A stretch of 64,000 nucleotides of DNA from Agelaius tricolor (taxonomy: Eukaryota > Chordata > Aves > Passeriformes > Icteridae): NCBI GenBank assembly GCA_023055355.1, contig JALJCS010000010.1:25993001-26057000 (forward strand), read 5' to 3'. A program made the position numbers and the translations under genes. Positions 63,101-64,000 of this stretch are shown here, piece by piece. A model generated the notes under the pieces. That model worked only from the letters and a program-made list of their open reading frames with translations. It did no database searches and was not told the DNA's origin. Within the stretch, counting starts at the first letter, position 1, and every line of letters starts with the position of its first letter.

Positions 63101-64000
63101 TCTGGTTCCTTTGGTTCAATCCAGCATCAGCTTGTAATGTGCCTTGGGTAAAGTATTTTGTTCTTAGTTTTCTGAAAGTTAACATGTGTTTTACCTGGAG
63201 TATGTAATTTATTGTTATCTATCTTTTACCCTTTTGACCAGCTGGAGTTGTTAACATCTGAACACCTTTAAGTAAACTATGAAACCTTGTTGCCTCATTC
63301 ACTATGCTGCTGAAATGTACAGATGCTAAAAAAAAAAATCACCGTATTGCTGAGCCTTTAGTAACTAATACTCCAAGTATCACCAGTTCATTAAACAAAA
63401 CTACAAACAAGAAAGCAAAAATCCTCACCAGCCCTATTGGGTACCCAAAGGAGCTCAGTTGTTACATGTATCAAATGTGCAATTTGTAAGCAATACAAAA
63501 AGGTGTTGTCTTCTCCATCATTGTGAAAATGAGCTTTGATAGGAGATCTTTAGGGGATGCTTATGCTAAAAGTTCCAACTGCAGCTCCTAATATTAGACA
63601 TATAAGTACATTTTGGGCTTGGATATGAATTGAGACTGCATTTAGGAAAAGAGCAATAACACAGCTCTTTTGAGCATCTGCAGATTAAGTCACTTGCTCA
63701 AGACTGTATCCAAGGTGTTGGCTGTAGCTTTCAGAGTCTCTGAGTTGTGGCACATACTGGTGTTTACCTGGAGCATTCTTATACCCATGGTGGGGGCTGG
63801 ACCTGTGAAGAGCAGTCTGTGGTGGTGCTCATGCAGCACAAAAAATGAGGTAGTTTTGTTCTGAACAAGCCAAGAGATAGAAATACTTCTGTTCTGATTC
63901 ATTAAAAGTGGTTTGTTGGAGCTACCATACCAAATAAGGCTGTGGCAGCAACAAAAGGTCAATTTTTCTGTGACTTGCTGTCCATGGTTGCTTTTATTGT

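Larger units (their letters stand above)
40479..64000 (+). other. KALRN: KALRN intron 1 (left part)
   Basis: No exon encoding the kalirin Sec14 start (GSFRNDG onwards), nor the alternative leader beginning MTDRFWDQW, was found here. The intron therefore exceeds 23.5 kb. It contains CR1 copies, ancient SINEs and a GC-rich block (47440-47800). The 199-codon frame at 60643-61242 has no recognisable family, and nothing else here supports a nested gene. Confidence 0.8.

Overview
This is vertebrate nuclear DNA, almost certainly avian and probably from a songbird. It has short exons in long AT-rich introns, two CpG-island promoters, several CR1 LINE 3' ends (the dominant avian retroposon) and one solo retroviral LTR of a type I associate with passerine genomes. 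The bird call rests on CR1 and gene order; the songbird call is weaker and rests on recall of the LTR.

Layout. Positions 126-5628 hold the 5' part of CCDC14 on the minus strand: eight coding exons, reconstructed by splice sites, reading phase and similarity to the mammalian protein as I remember it. The gene continues past the left edge. Its CpG-island promoter (about 5380-5960) carries three CCAAT boxes. A CR1 fragment lies in intron 1 against the island, and a second CR1 on the other side of the promoter has been split by a 587-bp solo LTR. Positions 6900-39700 are mostly AT-rich and gene-poor. The exception is a possible small two-exon gene at 24897-28278 (plus strand, 77 residues, unrecognised), which is the most interesting candidate here. 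At 39690-41050 a large CpG island holds the first coding exon of KALRN (40406-40478, plus strand). The rest of the window is KALRN intron 1, containing three CR1 copies, a pair of ancient MIR-like SINEs and a GC-rich block that may be an enhancer.

The CCDC14-KALRN neighbourhood matches human 3q21. ROPN1, which lies between them in human, is not visible here. CCDC14 is a centriolar-satellite protein and KALRN a neuronal Rho-GEF; nothing suggests that they act together, so the shared location is conserved synteny. No CRISPR array, tRNA, rRNA or operon structure was seen, as expected for such DNA.
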